64,000 nt of DNA from Welwitschia mirabilis (GCA_051453625.1 JBOZIK010000001.1:130572720-130636719); one strand, 5' to 3'; shown: positions 38,674-49,596, counted from the first letter of the stretch. The notes: generated by a model not told the origin, from the letters alone. A program made the numbers and translations.

Positions 38674-40000
38674 ATAATTGTGGTTTTATTTTGATCTGAA
38701 TTTAACAAAGTTTGCACTTGGTATCATTTCTTTCACAAATATAACTAGGGTAGGTTTTTTAGAAGTTTTACACTAACTTTTTCTTAATGCAAGTTAAAAT
38801 TAAAAAGAAGAAAAGGAAAGAATAGGAAGTTGATGATTTTGGTTTAAAAACTCATTCAGAAATATGGAAAATAACCTCTAAGTATCACCCGATTCATCCT
38901 CTTACAAGTTCCTCACTCAATCATATGTTTCTTAATCCTAAAACAAACTTCAAACCATCAAGTATAAAGGCTTGGGTTATGGTGACATAATCTCATTCAC
39001 TGTTTGAGTGTTGATGAATTTGATTGCCATTGATCCCTTCTAGTCTTATAATAAAAATGAAAAGTATAAACTAATAGTGTGTAAGATCCATGAAATTATT
39101 AAGACTATGAATCAATTAAATAAATCAAATTCAGTCAGTTAACTAAAATAAAACTTGATAATGTGTTGTTACTTAAGCATTCATAGCACAAACTAAATTA
39201 AAATTAACAATCAAAAGAAACAACTCCTTAGTAGTAAATCAGAAGAAAGCACATTACATCCAAGATGGAAGGAAATAAGAAGGACTTCTCAAGCTCTTTA
39301 ACAGCAAGCTCACTGCCTAAAGAAGTGCTCAGAAGGCCATTACGACTTAATACTCCAAGGCTCTATCCTTGCAAAAATAAGAGATACTACAATAGAGGGC
39401 TCAAGGATCTTTTGGGGGTAGGGGATGGTCACAAGCCTTTGGCTTGTAGCGTTACGTGAGTGGTTACATAATGATGGCATTAGGTAAGATATTTTATCAT
39501 CTTTTACAATTAGTAGAGATTCTTATGATGATAACAAAATGTGGATGCTATAGCTATTACCAACTGTTGTTTCTTCCTTATCATCCTACTCAACAATGCC
39601 AGATGTCACTACTATGAGTCCTCATCATCACCACCATGTGTTATCTAAAATGCAGTTTATTTTTTATTTGTAATTTAATCAATCCCATATCTGCATCTGA
39701 TTTAATTCTTTATAACAACTCAAGAACATAAGAATTGAAGTGGTCGACTCTCATAAACTAGTGGCATTGGTAGTACTAACCAGTAGCGCTAGTATTTTGT
39801 CTTAATGATCATAAAATTTCAGCATATCCTTTAAAATTCATTAAATACACTAAAAATGTTATAGATAACTGATAAATCCATAATTATTATGCTAATTAAT
39901 AGAAGACATGTTTTGAGACAAAATTAATTCTATTAATTTCTTTCATTAAGGTAAATTGGTCATTTCGCTTAATCATAACATCAACTTTTACATGTTAATA
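38674..40000 (-). repeat. 5' LTR of copy B (about 1.33 kb)
   Basis: Its outer end at 40000 is exact because of the duplication. Its inner end is set by alignment with the 3' LTR ('tgtggtttta' against 'cttggtttta') and by the primer-binding site next to it. Confidence 0.85.
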
Positions 40001-42204
40001 ATGATCTTAAAAACTCTAAAGTCTAATTTCAATTGACCAATACCTCTTTAAAATCACCATTAGGAATACTTGAGGATATAAAATTCAAGTAAATAACTAC
40101 CATTTCTTGATAGACTTCATTATTTAAAAATGGAAATAATGAAACATAGTTTAGTACCAATCAATTTAGGAAGATCTTTTCTTAAACATCCAATGCTCTT
40201 ATTAATTATAGGAATTATCAAATGAAAATACCATTTAGCAACGTAACTAGAAAATTAAATATTTTTAACATAACAAAATGAGTAGGCAACCCTAAATAAG
40301 TTAATTTTATTAACAAAATTTGCAGATTTAAATGTTTCCCTCATGAGCTAAATGTTTCCTCCTCTTCTTTATCTTTTAATGTTGGATCAAATATTGATCA
40401 TGTAAACAAATCTTTTCATGCTTTGGAATTACCTTATAAAAATGGAGAATATATTTCTCATGATTCGATTGAACCTCCTTGCAATAAATATGTTTTACAT
40501 CATCTTCTAGAAAAACATAAATATGTTATAAGATGGACCTCATATGACTTTGAAAACTAGAATCTCGTATTTTCAACTCCCATGTTTTATCTAAATTTTT
40601 GAACTTGTGTGCAGAGTCTTCTTCATAAAAATGTTCTCCATCCTATACCATCACTTTCCCACTTTGAACATAATAGGTGCAATGCTTTTGAATTTTCTTT
40701 CTGACATACCATTGAAGAAGCTCCTGATAATTGAAACATGAATGGTTTAAGTCATTTCACAAGAAAACAAGTGTTGCCTAAGGATATTGTTCTCATGAAA
40801 ACCCCCAGACAATCATTTCCTTAATGTCTCCATCCAACCCAATGTTCACTTATGAATTTATAAGCCTTACAGACCCTAGTTAGTGGCCTTTAATAAAAAT
40901 TAACAATAAGAGATCTCACATCATTTTGAGCAAATGTTATGATTAAGTACATTTATGGGTTTCTAAGAAAAATTTACATTCATTTTGAGTATGATTTTTA
41001 AAGTCACATTAACTTAAGGTCTCCAATTTTGGTGAAATGTGGATGAAAAAGATGGAATCTACCTTTATATTATGTTCCTTATGTTTAAATTTTTTGATGG
41101 GGATAAGATTTTTCTTGACTAAGATAATGAATTAATGACCCCTCTTATATGCCAAAAAAAAAAAAAAAAGATACTATAAGAAGAAGAATTAAAAAAAATA
41201 TAATATCTCTTATTCGAAAGCATATCTCGTTAATCACTTAATTGGATTTAGTTAACTACATCAAAGATATGGACACTCACTAACATATCGTTCTAATGAT
41301 CTAATGACAAAATAATCAATTGCATTAGGGCTATAGATACTTGTTAGTAATTTAGCACTAATTTCTTCATAAAATAACATGCTTAACTCTATTGGCAAAA
41401 AATTTCATAACACTGGATGCTTAATGTGATGCAAAATGCTTAAAACAAAGAACATATGTGTTGGTTTTATATATATATATATATATATACACATACATAC
41501 ATACACAAAGAAAAATGTGGGAATTAGAGGCCTTCTGATTTTTGTTATCTTTAACTTTTACACTTAAGATTTGCTATAATTTCTTAAACTCTTCTAAGTT
41601 ATTTTGTTAATACTATGTTTATTTGATATTTAGATTTATTTTAAAAATACAAAATATAATAAGGCCATTGACCTAGCTATGTTGTCTCTTGTATTCATTG
41701 ATTACATGATTAAGTCCTTTGTCATATTTTCATTTTTCATCTCCATCGGTCATTCCACTTCACCCCAATTTCATGAGAAATAACATCATAAAGCATCAAC
41801 TTTTTCTTATGGATTGACTCTTCACTTAGCATTTTTTAGGTAGAAATAAAAGATGATCATCTCTCGTTAGGAAGTTTTTTTTCTTTTCCTTGCTCTGTAT
41901 CTTTTTCTTTCAGATAAAAAGTATGTCAAGATATATTTTCTTAAAGATACGTTCTCAAAATTATTTTAAGACTTTCTATCATAAAAATTTAATGAGAAAG
42001 TTCAGTTTTGATTAGGAGCATGGCATTTGTTTTTCATAAGATTTTTACGATTTTAATGCCTTATTTTCAAAAATTGATCATAAATTTTTTTAAAAAGATA
42101 TATTATTTTTTACACTTGCATACCTTTATGTAGAAAATTTTTTATGTTGATCACTTCATTATTAATTTTTTGCTAAGAATCTAACAAGAGTCTAGTTAGG
42201 AAAT
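40001..42204 (+). mobile_element. Athila-like copy C, internal region, 3' part
   Basis: It starts with the right copy of ATGAT and continues the interrupted protease (SPLGILEDIKFK, then NALINYRNYQMKIPFSNVT, to about 40260). The tail block (40300-40840) and 3' non-coding region (40850-42190) match copy A. It ends at the purine-rich 'tctagttaggaaatg' before the 3' LTR. Without copy B the interior of copy C is about 5.2 kb, close to copies A and B. Confidence 0.8.
41471..41513 (+). repeat. (AT)n/(CATA)n simple repeat
   Basis: A run of AT dinucleotides passes into 'acatacatacatac'. It lies in the 3' non-coding region of copy C and has no equivalent in copies A and B, so it arose after insertion. 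Confidence 0.85.
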
Positions 42205-43533
42205 GTGTAAAATGCAAAAATTAATATGTATATCAACTGTTTTAAGTTGATTTATTATAAATGAAGACATTAATCTGATTATTTTAATCATAAAATACGT
42301 CTTCTGCTATTTGAAAAATAAAACTTGATTTCATGCTTTTCTCCATAATAATAGTAGATTTTTAGCCCTGTTTTGAAACTCATGACAAAAAATAGACACA
42401 ATTCCACATAAAATAATGGTGGCAATTGAGACATGAGGTGGTGACATGTAGCAGTATCATTGAAAGACATGTGGAAAAGGCATGTGGTATTGGCACTAGA
42501 GACATGTGATAATAGTACTAGTTGGTAGAGGTATCTAGCTTTAAAGGCTACATGTTAAACTTATCATGATGAATGTTTTACCCAATGCTACAGAACAACC
42601 TCTATCAAACGCTAAATGATGAAGATTTTACCTAATGCTACAAGACAAAATCTTATCTACGTAATGTTACATAAAAACCTCCATCAAACACTGTAGGACA
42701 AAATCTTATCTACCTAATGCTAAATGATGAAGATTCTACCTACTACTACAAGCTAAAGGCCCTTAATCACCTCAATTCTACCCTTGCCAATAAAAGGGAC
42801 TTGAGTCTTCTTTTGTAAATATCCTTTGTTTTGGTGAAGTAATAGAATCTTTAAAGCATCAAGTCAACATGGCCTTCTAAGCCCCTACTTTGGAAGTGAG
42901 CTTGATTCAGGGATGGCTTGAGGAGTTCTTACTAGCTTCACTCTTTCATTGATATAATGTATGTTTTTTATTTAATATACATAGCTATTCTCTTTTGATT
43001 TCAAGTTGAAAATAACTTTCTACTTGTAATGCTTAAGTAACAACTAAGTTATTACGTTATATTGTTATCTACCTAAATTTCTTAGTCAATTGATTTAATT
43101 CTCTTTCATCTGATGGATTTTGAGTACGTTAAGACCTTACTCTTCATTCTTATTTAAGGGCTATGAAGGATCAAGTGACTTTTGAATTCAATAATCCTCA
43201 TATGGTGAATGAGGTTATGTTACCATGACTGAAGCCATCACTACTTGATGGCTTAAGTATGTTTCAGGAATTTGCATGATATCTTTGAACTGAAGCAGTG
43301 CTAGAGGATAAATCAAGTTGAACCTTGGAGGTTGTTTGTCTTCCTACCTCTTCAAACAAAGTTTCAATACATTTTCCACTTCTAACGTTTCTCACTTTTC
43401 TCCTTTCTTTAATTATAACTGCAAGATAAGTAGAAATTTATGTGATTCATGTTAAGAAACCATAATTATCTCTGTGGAATAATGATACTAGATCTTCCTC
43501 TAGTTTATTTTTGGTTTGATTATACTATAGACA
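42205..43533 (+). mobile_element. 3' LTR of Athila-like copy C
   Basis: It starts near 42205 (TGTAAAATGCAAAAATT after the purine tract) and ends near 43533 (TATAGACA). It contains the promoter-side block 'gccaataaaagggac' (42788) and the conserved 'gaatgaggttatgtta' block (43205). It is more diverged from copies A and B than they are from each other in the parts I compared. Confidence 0.72.
42555..42745 (+). repeat. Tandem repeat inside LTR, about 36-bp unit, expanded
   Basis: About five degenerate units follow the pattern 'CTACCTAATGCTACA-GACAAAATCTTAT' and 'AAATGATGAAGATT'. It is the reverse complement of the unit at 25652-25795 and sits just upstream of the LTR's TATA-like region. Confidence 0.75.
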
Positions 43534-43950
43534 ATTAAGTATCTTCTATCGAAGAGATCAAAAAATAAGCCAAAAATTTTGTGAATTTAAAATTCCTAAG
43601 CCAAGAAAGCTAAAACCTAAAAAATGTTTTTCATTGAAAATTTTTAATGAAAGAATAATGGATATATGATCTAAGAAAAATCAAGCCTTTACTTGCAAGA
43701 AGAAATGAGAATGATGATCTTTTACTATGCATTTGTCTATTTTAAACATATCTAAAAAAGGTTCTTCTCTAAGGTTACTCTAAGTGTAAGATGCACCATG
43801 CAGAGAAAGATCTTTGTAGCCATGCTTAATGAGAAAATTTGAAAAAATATCTAGAAGGAAAAATTTAATAAAATTAATGTATTTCTCATGAAAAAATTGA
43901 GGAAGAAAAAACAGATCTTAGAGAAACGAATTAAGCTTACATTATTGAGA
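43534..43950. other. Spacer, no feature recognised
   Basis: AT-rich sequence between the end of Athila copy C and the gene-capture element. No motif is seen. Confidence 0.4.
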
Positions 43951-43958
43951 GGTAAGAC

Positions 43959-44149
43959 TCACACTTTTCAATTAAAATAATTGTCTATTTATACAGAGAG
44001 TTTTCTAACTATATTCCCTAAATAGCTGAGATAATCTCTCATTAGAATCTCATAGATACATGGTTCAGTTATGTACTTACATAGGTTCATCCTCTCAAAT
44101 TAGTAATGAATCTAATCTTGTTTGAAATGTTGGCATTACATCCTTGTCA
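43959..44149 (-). repeat. Left terminal direct repeat of gene-capture element
   Basis: It pairs with 46556-46747. The repeat could start at 43951: 'ggtaagac' there against 'tgtaagag' at 46548 is a partial match that would give canonical TG...CA ends on the minus strand, but then no target duplication. The exact edge is undecided. Confidence 0.8.
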
Positions 44150-44920
44150 ATCACCCCCTTAATGACAACATTCTAATTGTCATCTAATGCACCCCTTTAA
44201 TGTATGTACTACATGTCATGCATCAAATCATGAAGCAATATCGACTAGGTTGGTCTTGAAGCTTTCTTGCTTCTGAGCAGAGATCTCATTTCTTTGTTGT
44301 TGATGGCGTCACCATGCTAGCTCTCCTTTGATGTTGTCGCATAGTGTTGAAGACTCAAATTGTCTTCTTAGGACTGCTCTTCTTTGGTTGCTGACTAGAG
44401 GAGGAAGACCTTATTGTGCATGAGCTCAATTGCACAACTTTGAACGTCAAGTTTTCTCGAGGACGTCTTCTCGAGGTGGAATTCGCCATCTTTAGCTACA
44501 TAAACAACTTTATAGTATGCCTGTGTTAGGTCACATTATTGTTGCAAGCTCGAGATCAATACATGCCTCATAGTTCTTAACTGCAACTAGGAACAAGGGG
44601 TTAGGTGCTTTCTTCAATTCCAAATCACCTTTTTACAAATTAAGGTGAACTATAAGAGAATTTTCTAAGGGCCTTACAAAATGGTAAATCAAGCCCTTTT
44701 GTCATCCCAAGAACAAAACATCACGTGAGTTATTATTTTTACATGGTCAGTCCTAAGATTCTATATGTAAACAAGAAAATGGAATGACTAATAACAAGAA
44801 ATAAAGGGGTATTAAAATTTTGTCATTGAGAGACCATCTTCTCCCTTTCAATGGCTAGTGTTTTTCTTTTTTTCTCTATATATATATATATATATAAGAA
44901 CAAACAATGGATGTATTACT
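44150..44920. other. Interior of gene-capture element, unassigned part
   Basis: GC-richer than the flanks, with minus-strand stretches of coding-like composition (for example MANSTSRRRPRENLTFKVV near 44490) that I cannot assign. A TA dinucleotide run lies at 44878-44897. Confidence 0.4.
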
Positions 44921-44969
44921 CTACTAATTACTTGCAGTCCACATAGAAGCCTTTAGCGTGGTATCCAAT

Positions 44970-45143
44970 CCATCAGCGATAAATCTGGCCCAAAGCCCAT
45001 GTTTTGCGCACACATAGTGCATTTCCTGGATGGGCATGCCCTTGGTCTCCGGTACAAAGAAGATAAAAAGAGTCATGACAGAGATCCATTCCCCTAAGAA
45101 GAAGGAAAGTCCCAAACTTGAATCTCATAGAGAGAATGAACAA
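44970..45143 (-). pseudogene. Sugar transporter (STP/monosaccharide-H+ symporter) C-terminal fragment
   Basis: Minus-strand reading with one frameshift gives FILSMRFKFGTFLLL, then LGEWISVMTLFIFFVPETKG and MPIQEM, then HGLWARFIAD. This is the last membrane segment and the PETKG signature followed by the 'iPIEEM...H..W.rfv' tail of plant plasma-membrane hexose transporters. Only about 55 residues of a protein of roughly 500 are present, so it cannot transport. It directly follows the chitinase fragment on the same strand, a junction not expected in a normal gene. Confidence 0.85.
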
Positions 45144-45189
45144 GTGGATCAGCGTAGGACATGATGGATGCAAACAACACAAGATCCAC

Positions 45190-45545
45190 CTTTTCTAAGC
45201 AACAATGACTCTGCCCATGTACTTCGTGAAGGTTGCATTATTTGCCTTAGAATGCTCACATTCAACGTCGATTCCAGCCGTGTGGTATTCCTTTATCAGC
45301 GACGAAAGAGATGTCATGGCGTTAAGTGCGAAGTTTGCGAGTTGGTGATGCACAGAGTCGTCGCCAAGACTAAGCACCACCCTTACATTCAGGTTGATGG
45401 CTTTTATTGCTTTGACGAAGGGAGGGCTAGCCTTTTCAATTACCAGGATATGCTGAAGTTACCGTCAGTGGCGAAGTGACTGTGAGTGTTGGTGTAGTCT
45501 ATTGCGAAAGCGATGATAAAAATGGAAATGGACGCATGTATGCTT
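45190..45545 (-). pseudogene. GH18 chitinase-like fragment
   Basis: Minus-strand reading with frameshifts gives FHF followed by IIAFAIDYTNTHSHFATDG, then VRVVLSLGDDSV, ALNAMTSLSSLIKEYHTAGI, DVECEHSKANNATFTKYMGR. These follow plant class III/bulb-type GH18 enzymes in order: 'FHFILSFAIDY', 'VKValSLGGDSV', 'WvsNAVsSLt.IIk.Y.lDGIDIDYEhf...tF.ecIG'. The catalytic DxxDxDxE reads AGIDVECE, with the first Asp lost and the third changed to Glu. The family hydrolyses chitin or has lectin-like roles; this piece is dead. Confidence 0.8.
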
Positions 45546-45573
45546 TTTACACTCCTCTGTCATCGCTGAAAAT

Positions 45574-45980
45574 GGAAGATGCAGTGCAGAAGAAATTGAG
45601 GGTGCTCATCGTTGGAGGCAGAAGTTACATCGGACGGCAAATGATTTGGGTGAGTCTAAAGAAAGACTATCCAACGTACGTCCTCACACGACCATCGAAC
45701 AGCTCTTGATTTCATTTAAGATGGCAGGGGGCAGAGTTGTTTCGTGCATCTCTGGATGATCACGATGTGCTTGTTGGCGCACTCCGCCATGTGGACCTAG
45801 TCATGTCGGTGCTTGTCGGCAACCACCTTTGCAGCCACGCTATACTGCAGTAGCTGAAACTTGTTAGGGCGGTCTAAGTCTGCCGGGAACATTAAGTGAT
45901 TTATCTCATCAGAGTTCGGAATGGATGCTAAGGTCATGAAACTTTGCACTCAATTGGTAAAGGATTTGGAGGAATTCCCT
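45574..45980 (+). pseudogene. Pinoresinol/lariciresinol-reductase-like (PLR/PCBER/IFR family) N-terminal fragment
   Basis: From the ATG at 45574 the frame reads MEDAVQKKLRVLIVGGRSYI, then GRQM and PTYVLTRP. A second frame gives LLISFKMAGGRVVS, then SLDDHDVLVGALRHVDLVMS and VLVGNHLCSHAILQ, and a third gives ISSEFGMDAKVM. These are the NADPH-binding GxxGYxG region (here GGRSYIG), the HPTYVL.RP strand and the 'FLPSEFGMDP' block of atypical short-chain reductases of lignan and isoflavonoid metabolism, in order. Three frame changes and stops break it, and the C-terminal two thirds are absent. It lies on the opposite strand to, and abuts, the chitinase fragment. Confidence 0.85.
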
Positions 45981-45984
45981 TGAT

Positions 45985-46540
45985 TTCCTGATATTTGCAG
46001 GGATTTTCTGAGACACTTTTGGTTTCGCGTTCACAGAAACTTCATATTTCAAATTTTTGCTAGAATCCGTGAGTCCGAGGCTTTGGCTTAGGCTCATCAA
46101 GCTCGCTTCCTCCTCTACAACTCTTTCAACTTCATAAGAAGACGTGGACGAAGTCGATGTAGGAGAATTGATTGTGAGGAGAGAAAGCCTTCCGCGCTGC
46201 TGAAAGTTCTCAACTTCGGCACTGCAGGCACCAGATCAGGGGCAGCGGGATGCTGAATGAGATCCATTGCACATTGCCTTTTTGCAACCTTGGACTCCGT
46301 CACAATCCCGATCGGTACTTCTTGGGAGCTTTGCAAATCCTTTGCAGGAGAAGACATTAAATGTCATGATAACTTTTCTCTGTAAAATGCACAGCAAGGG
46401 TGCAGATGTGTCACTGTGCTTGCGTCTGCGTCTACATTTGAACGACAGATCCCTTGCACCGATCTGTGATTCATAGCGTAAAAAATGGAAGGCCGATTTT
46501 CTTCCATTTATTTTGCTTTCTTCTTCTTTGTGCTCACACC
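45985..46540 (-). pseudogene. Unidentified coding-like fragment in gene-capture element
   Basis: Two overlapping minus-strand frames (46115-46357 and 45909-46100) look like one coding region with a frameshift: MSSPAKDLQSSQEVPIGIVT and KRQCAMDLIQHPAAPDLVP upstream, then SSYEVERVVEEEASLMSLSQ and KPKVSQKIPANIRKSREFLQ downstream. It is rich in Ser, Pro and Lys/Glu, like a disordered regulatory protein. I do not recognise the family. It overlaps the antisense side of the reductase fragment only at its left edge. Confidence 0.45.
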
Positions 46541-46555
46541 AATAAAGTGTAAGAG

Positions 46556-46747
46556 TCACACTTTTCAATTAAAATAATTGTTTATTTATGCATAGAGTTT
46601 TCTAACCATATTCCCTAACTACCTGAGATAATCTTTTTTCAGAATCTCACAGATACATGGTTCAGTTATGTATCTTACATAGGTTCATCCTCTCAAATTA
46701 GTAATGAATCTAATCTTATTTGGAATGTTGACATTACATCCTTGTCA
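46556..46747 (-). repeat. Right terminal direct repeat of gene-capture element
   Basis: It is the partner of 43959-44149. On the minus strand it starts TGACAAGGATGTAATG and is followed inward by CTTTATTGGTGTGAGC. The two copies differ at roughly 15 to 17 sites plus one indel. Confidence 0.8.
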
Positions 46748-46752
46748 AAGAC

Positions 46753-48899
46753 TGAGAATTTGGTTGAAATCACTCATTATAAGATTCAAAGAATTCAACA
46801 CAATTTGATGTAAGGATTCCATCTAATTGTTCTGATCTTGAGAACCATAGACACTTGTGGCTCTTCCTTGTTAATTATTAAAGTTCTAATCTATATTAAT
46901 ATGATGACTACTCTAACTAATAACACAAATTTTATGGTCTCTCTAAAGAAACATTAAACCTCCTCTAGTACCAATAGTAAGAACTCAAATAAAGGACCAA
47001 CTGTATTTGAGGGGGAAAAAAACCTTCCTAATTTAATAGCACCTAACTCTGTTTCTCGAGTAGATAAAGGGAAATTGAACACTTCTTCAAATGATTCTAT
47101 ATATGGGAAATTTTTTTGTCATTTCCTAGAACTTTACAATTCTACGAAACTATCATTAAAAAGTGAGCTAGGATTGCTTATCATTTCATAGATTCTCCTC
47201 AAAATCCAAAGTCTAGATTAAGTAAGTTTTATTGGTTGCTTCTCCCTAGCGAGTTCGTATAGGTTTTGGGCCTTGCAGATTTAACTAACATTTTCTTAGC
47301 TTTACTTTATCCTTTTCACTCACATCTTTCTGCCTACAATTGCTACTACTGCTATTAAAGATCCTGCTACCTTAGATGCCTCAAATCCACTTAAGCCCAT
47401 CCTTTTAGGATTTTGAGGGTTATGATTCACTAATAAAAAAGCCTCTCCTAAGGAGTAGAAACACTAGTGTGAGGCTTTAACACTCCTACAACACCCTTTT
47501 TACAACATTCACGTTACCAAGGATCCTGTTAGAATGATTTCATAAGGATGAGATACTTTTGTACCTGCTCTTCTTCTCGCACCTGATTTGCTGTGCTTGT
47601 AACTAAATCATTGTAAAAAGGAATAAAAAAGAACTATGTGTTGAGGATGCACCACCTACGATGTAGTTTAACCATGGTAGACATTGCCTCTGCTTATGGA
47701 ACCCTTCTTCTGTGACACCGTCGGATCCTCAATCATAATGCTCTCAGCACTTTGGTTTTCATAACCTTTTGAAATTTATAAATACTTTTTATTCTATACT
47801 TTCTCAAACTAAGATCTATTTAAGTACTCCATGTTTTATTTAATTTATCATAAATATTTTTACTTTCATTACTAACATCATAAGTAATCTTTACCTTAAA
47901 GGGAAAAATATCTCTTTCATTTATACAAAAGATATTTAATTATTCTTCTTGCAAATTATTATCCACCTCAAAGAATTTATCCAATTGCTTTATAAGCTTT
48001 TGAAAAGTTTTTTCCCCGAGATTTGTTAATATTATAAAAGTTAGTTACTTCTATCCAAGTTAACCATATTTAATATAATTAAAGATAATAAACCATAATG
48101 ATGCCTGAATTACTCTAAGTCAAACATAATCTATGTGAATAAAAAGCCATGTTCATTTATTAAATCAAAGTAACCAATGATTCAATTGTTAAAGCATTAA
48201 TTCTAAAATCTTAATTCATTCATATTACTAATAATCATTGATAGAGCTCTAGGCCTTCTAGATTTATTTTAAAGAAAAAAATATCTTGAAATTAAAATAA
48301 CCTTAGGAAGGAAACACGTCAAAAGAAATCATTATCATGTTAGTTGCCTAAATTTTAAAATTTTCCCTAATTAATCCTATTTTTACAAAGAATGTGATAA
48401 GCATCATCATTGTTTAAAGATTTTGCCATCCATTAAAAGTGTAAAGTATTTTCCTTTTATGACAGCTAATAAGGCCAAGACATCCATGCTTTTAACTTAA
48501 GTTACAAATTTTTCAAGTGACTCTACAAAAAGATTTTGTAGTTTGATCTCTATATTGTAGAAAATGTCGAACATGTAATTTATTTTTTTCATAAGAAGGT
48601 TTACAATGGACCTACAGAAAGAGTAATAAACATGTGAAGTCTAGAGTGTATGCTTTATATTGAAACTTTTCTAGCGAGTGTAAACTCAATCTATTTTCAC
48701 CTATTTAACTTGTTTTCTAATTTAATAATATTGTAGTTTCATAGTTACTTGTTATTAGCCTTGGAGGAAAAGGAAAGTTTTGATAGCTTAAACATTGTGG
48801 TTTTGTCTAAAATTTTTTAATTCTTTTGAAAAACCCAATCTTTGACATTGTTATTACAATAAACATAGTATTTTTGTCAATTTATGGAAGATACAATAT
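46753..48899. other. AT-rich DNA, no gene recognised
   Basis: No motif can be assigned. A moderately GC-richer part at 47280-47730 has short coding-like runs (for example IKDPATLDASNPLKPILLGF, +) but no family resemblance that I trust. The left part of the neighbouring LINE may extend into this stretch. Confidence 0.4.
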
Positions 48900-49596
48900 G
48901 CTTGCAATATTCGACCACATGAATTAAAAGCCTATTAACTTGTTAGGATTATTATTAACCCTAAAAAAAAAAAGAATTCCTACAAAGTACATATTAAGAA
49001 ATTAAAGACTAGAATTGTTATTGAAATTTCTTTGTTAACTTTACATTGGAGATCTTGATCAAAACTATGTGAAAGAAAAGTTGTTATAATAATTAAAAAA
49101 TAAGAGCTAAAGAAAAACCTTAACAAATTAATCTTTCAAGGGGAAAAAGACTCAAATCAAGATTTGTGGTAACATAAGAATTAGCATCACCAAATAGTAT
49201 CTAGGTTAGATGAATAAAAGCCAAGTTTTCTAAGATGGCCTATAATGAAATGTCATTCAATTCCATCATAACTTTCGCCTAATCAACCTTAATAAAAGCC
49301 ACCTCTTAATTAGCATCATTAGCTCATCGTAGGTTTTCTAAGCTATAATTACACTATCAAGAATATTCCTTCCTTTAATAAAGCCACACTATTTAGGTTT
49401 AATAATCTCATCAATAATTTCCAATAAGCTAAACATCAACTTTTTAAGGAAGAAGCCAAATGATACCTTTATTAACCCTGTCCTCTCAAGACTATTAATA
49501 AATAGCTTCTTAGAAAACATTAACAAGATTCTTTTTCAATAGTATCCTAGTGATTTTTGTGGTATTCCATAAGAAAACAATCCAAACTAGGGCCTT

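Larger units (their letters stand above)
32586..40000 (-). mobile_element. Complete Athila-like copy B (7415 bp), nested in copy C
   Basis: Both ends are exact. On the minus strand the element starts TATTAACATG (decayed TG) at 40000 and ends GATCA at 32586, flanked by the 5-bp duplication ATGAT. The 5' LTR is about 38674-40000, the primer-binding site about 38652-38673 (TTTGCATTATTACCAAGAA), gag 36590-37330, protease 35400-35910, the 3' non-coding region about 34000-35200, the purine tract AGTTAGAGGGTG (rc of 33944-33955) and the 3' LTR 32586-33943. The interior is about 4.7 kb with no reverse transcriptase or integrase core visible. The LTRs differ at roughly one base in eight where I compared them, mostly transitions, so the insertion is old. 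Confidence 0.9.
43951..46752 (-). mobile_element. Short LTR-type element carrying several host-gene fragments
   Basis: Two direct repeats (43959-44149 and 46556-46747, about 8 percent different by eye) enclose about 2.4 kb of GC-richer DNA. On the minus strand a purine tract (rc of 44150-44160, AAGGGGGTGAT) precedes the left repeat, and TTATTGGTGTGAGC follows the right repeat where a primer-binding site would lie. AAGAC stands directly outside both repeats (43954-43958, 46748-46752), a candidate 5-bp target duplication. The interior holds fragments of a sugar transporter, a GH18 chitinase and a lignan-type reductase in mixed orientation and no retroelement genes. I infer a non-autonomous LTR retrotransposon with transduced genes. 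The alternative is a relic gene island between two solo LTRs. Confidence 0.65.

Noticed and set aside
9763-42745. CRISPR-like arrays among the short tandem repeats
   Set aside because: The repeats are contiguous minisatellites or microsatellites without unique spacers, in plant nuclear DNA.
45168-45479. 103-codon plus-strand frame with Cys and His residues, resembling a zinc-binding domain
   Set aside because: The opposite strand carries a clear GH18 chitinase fragment over the same bases, so the Cys pattern is a by-product.
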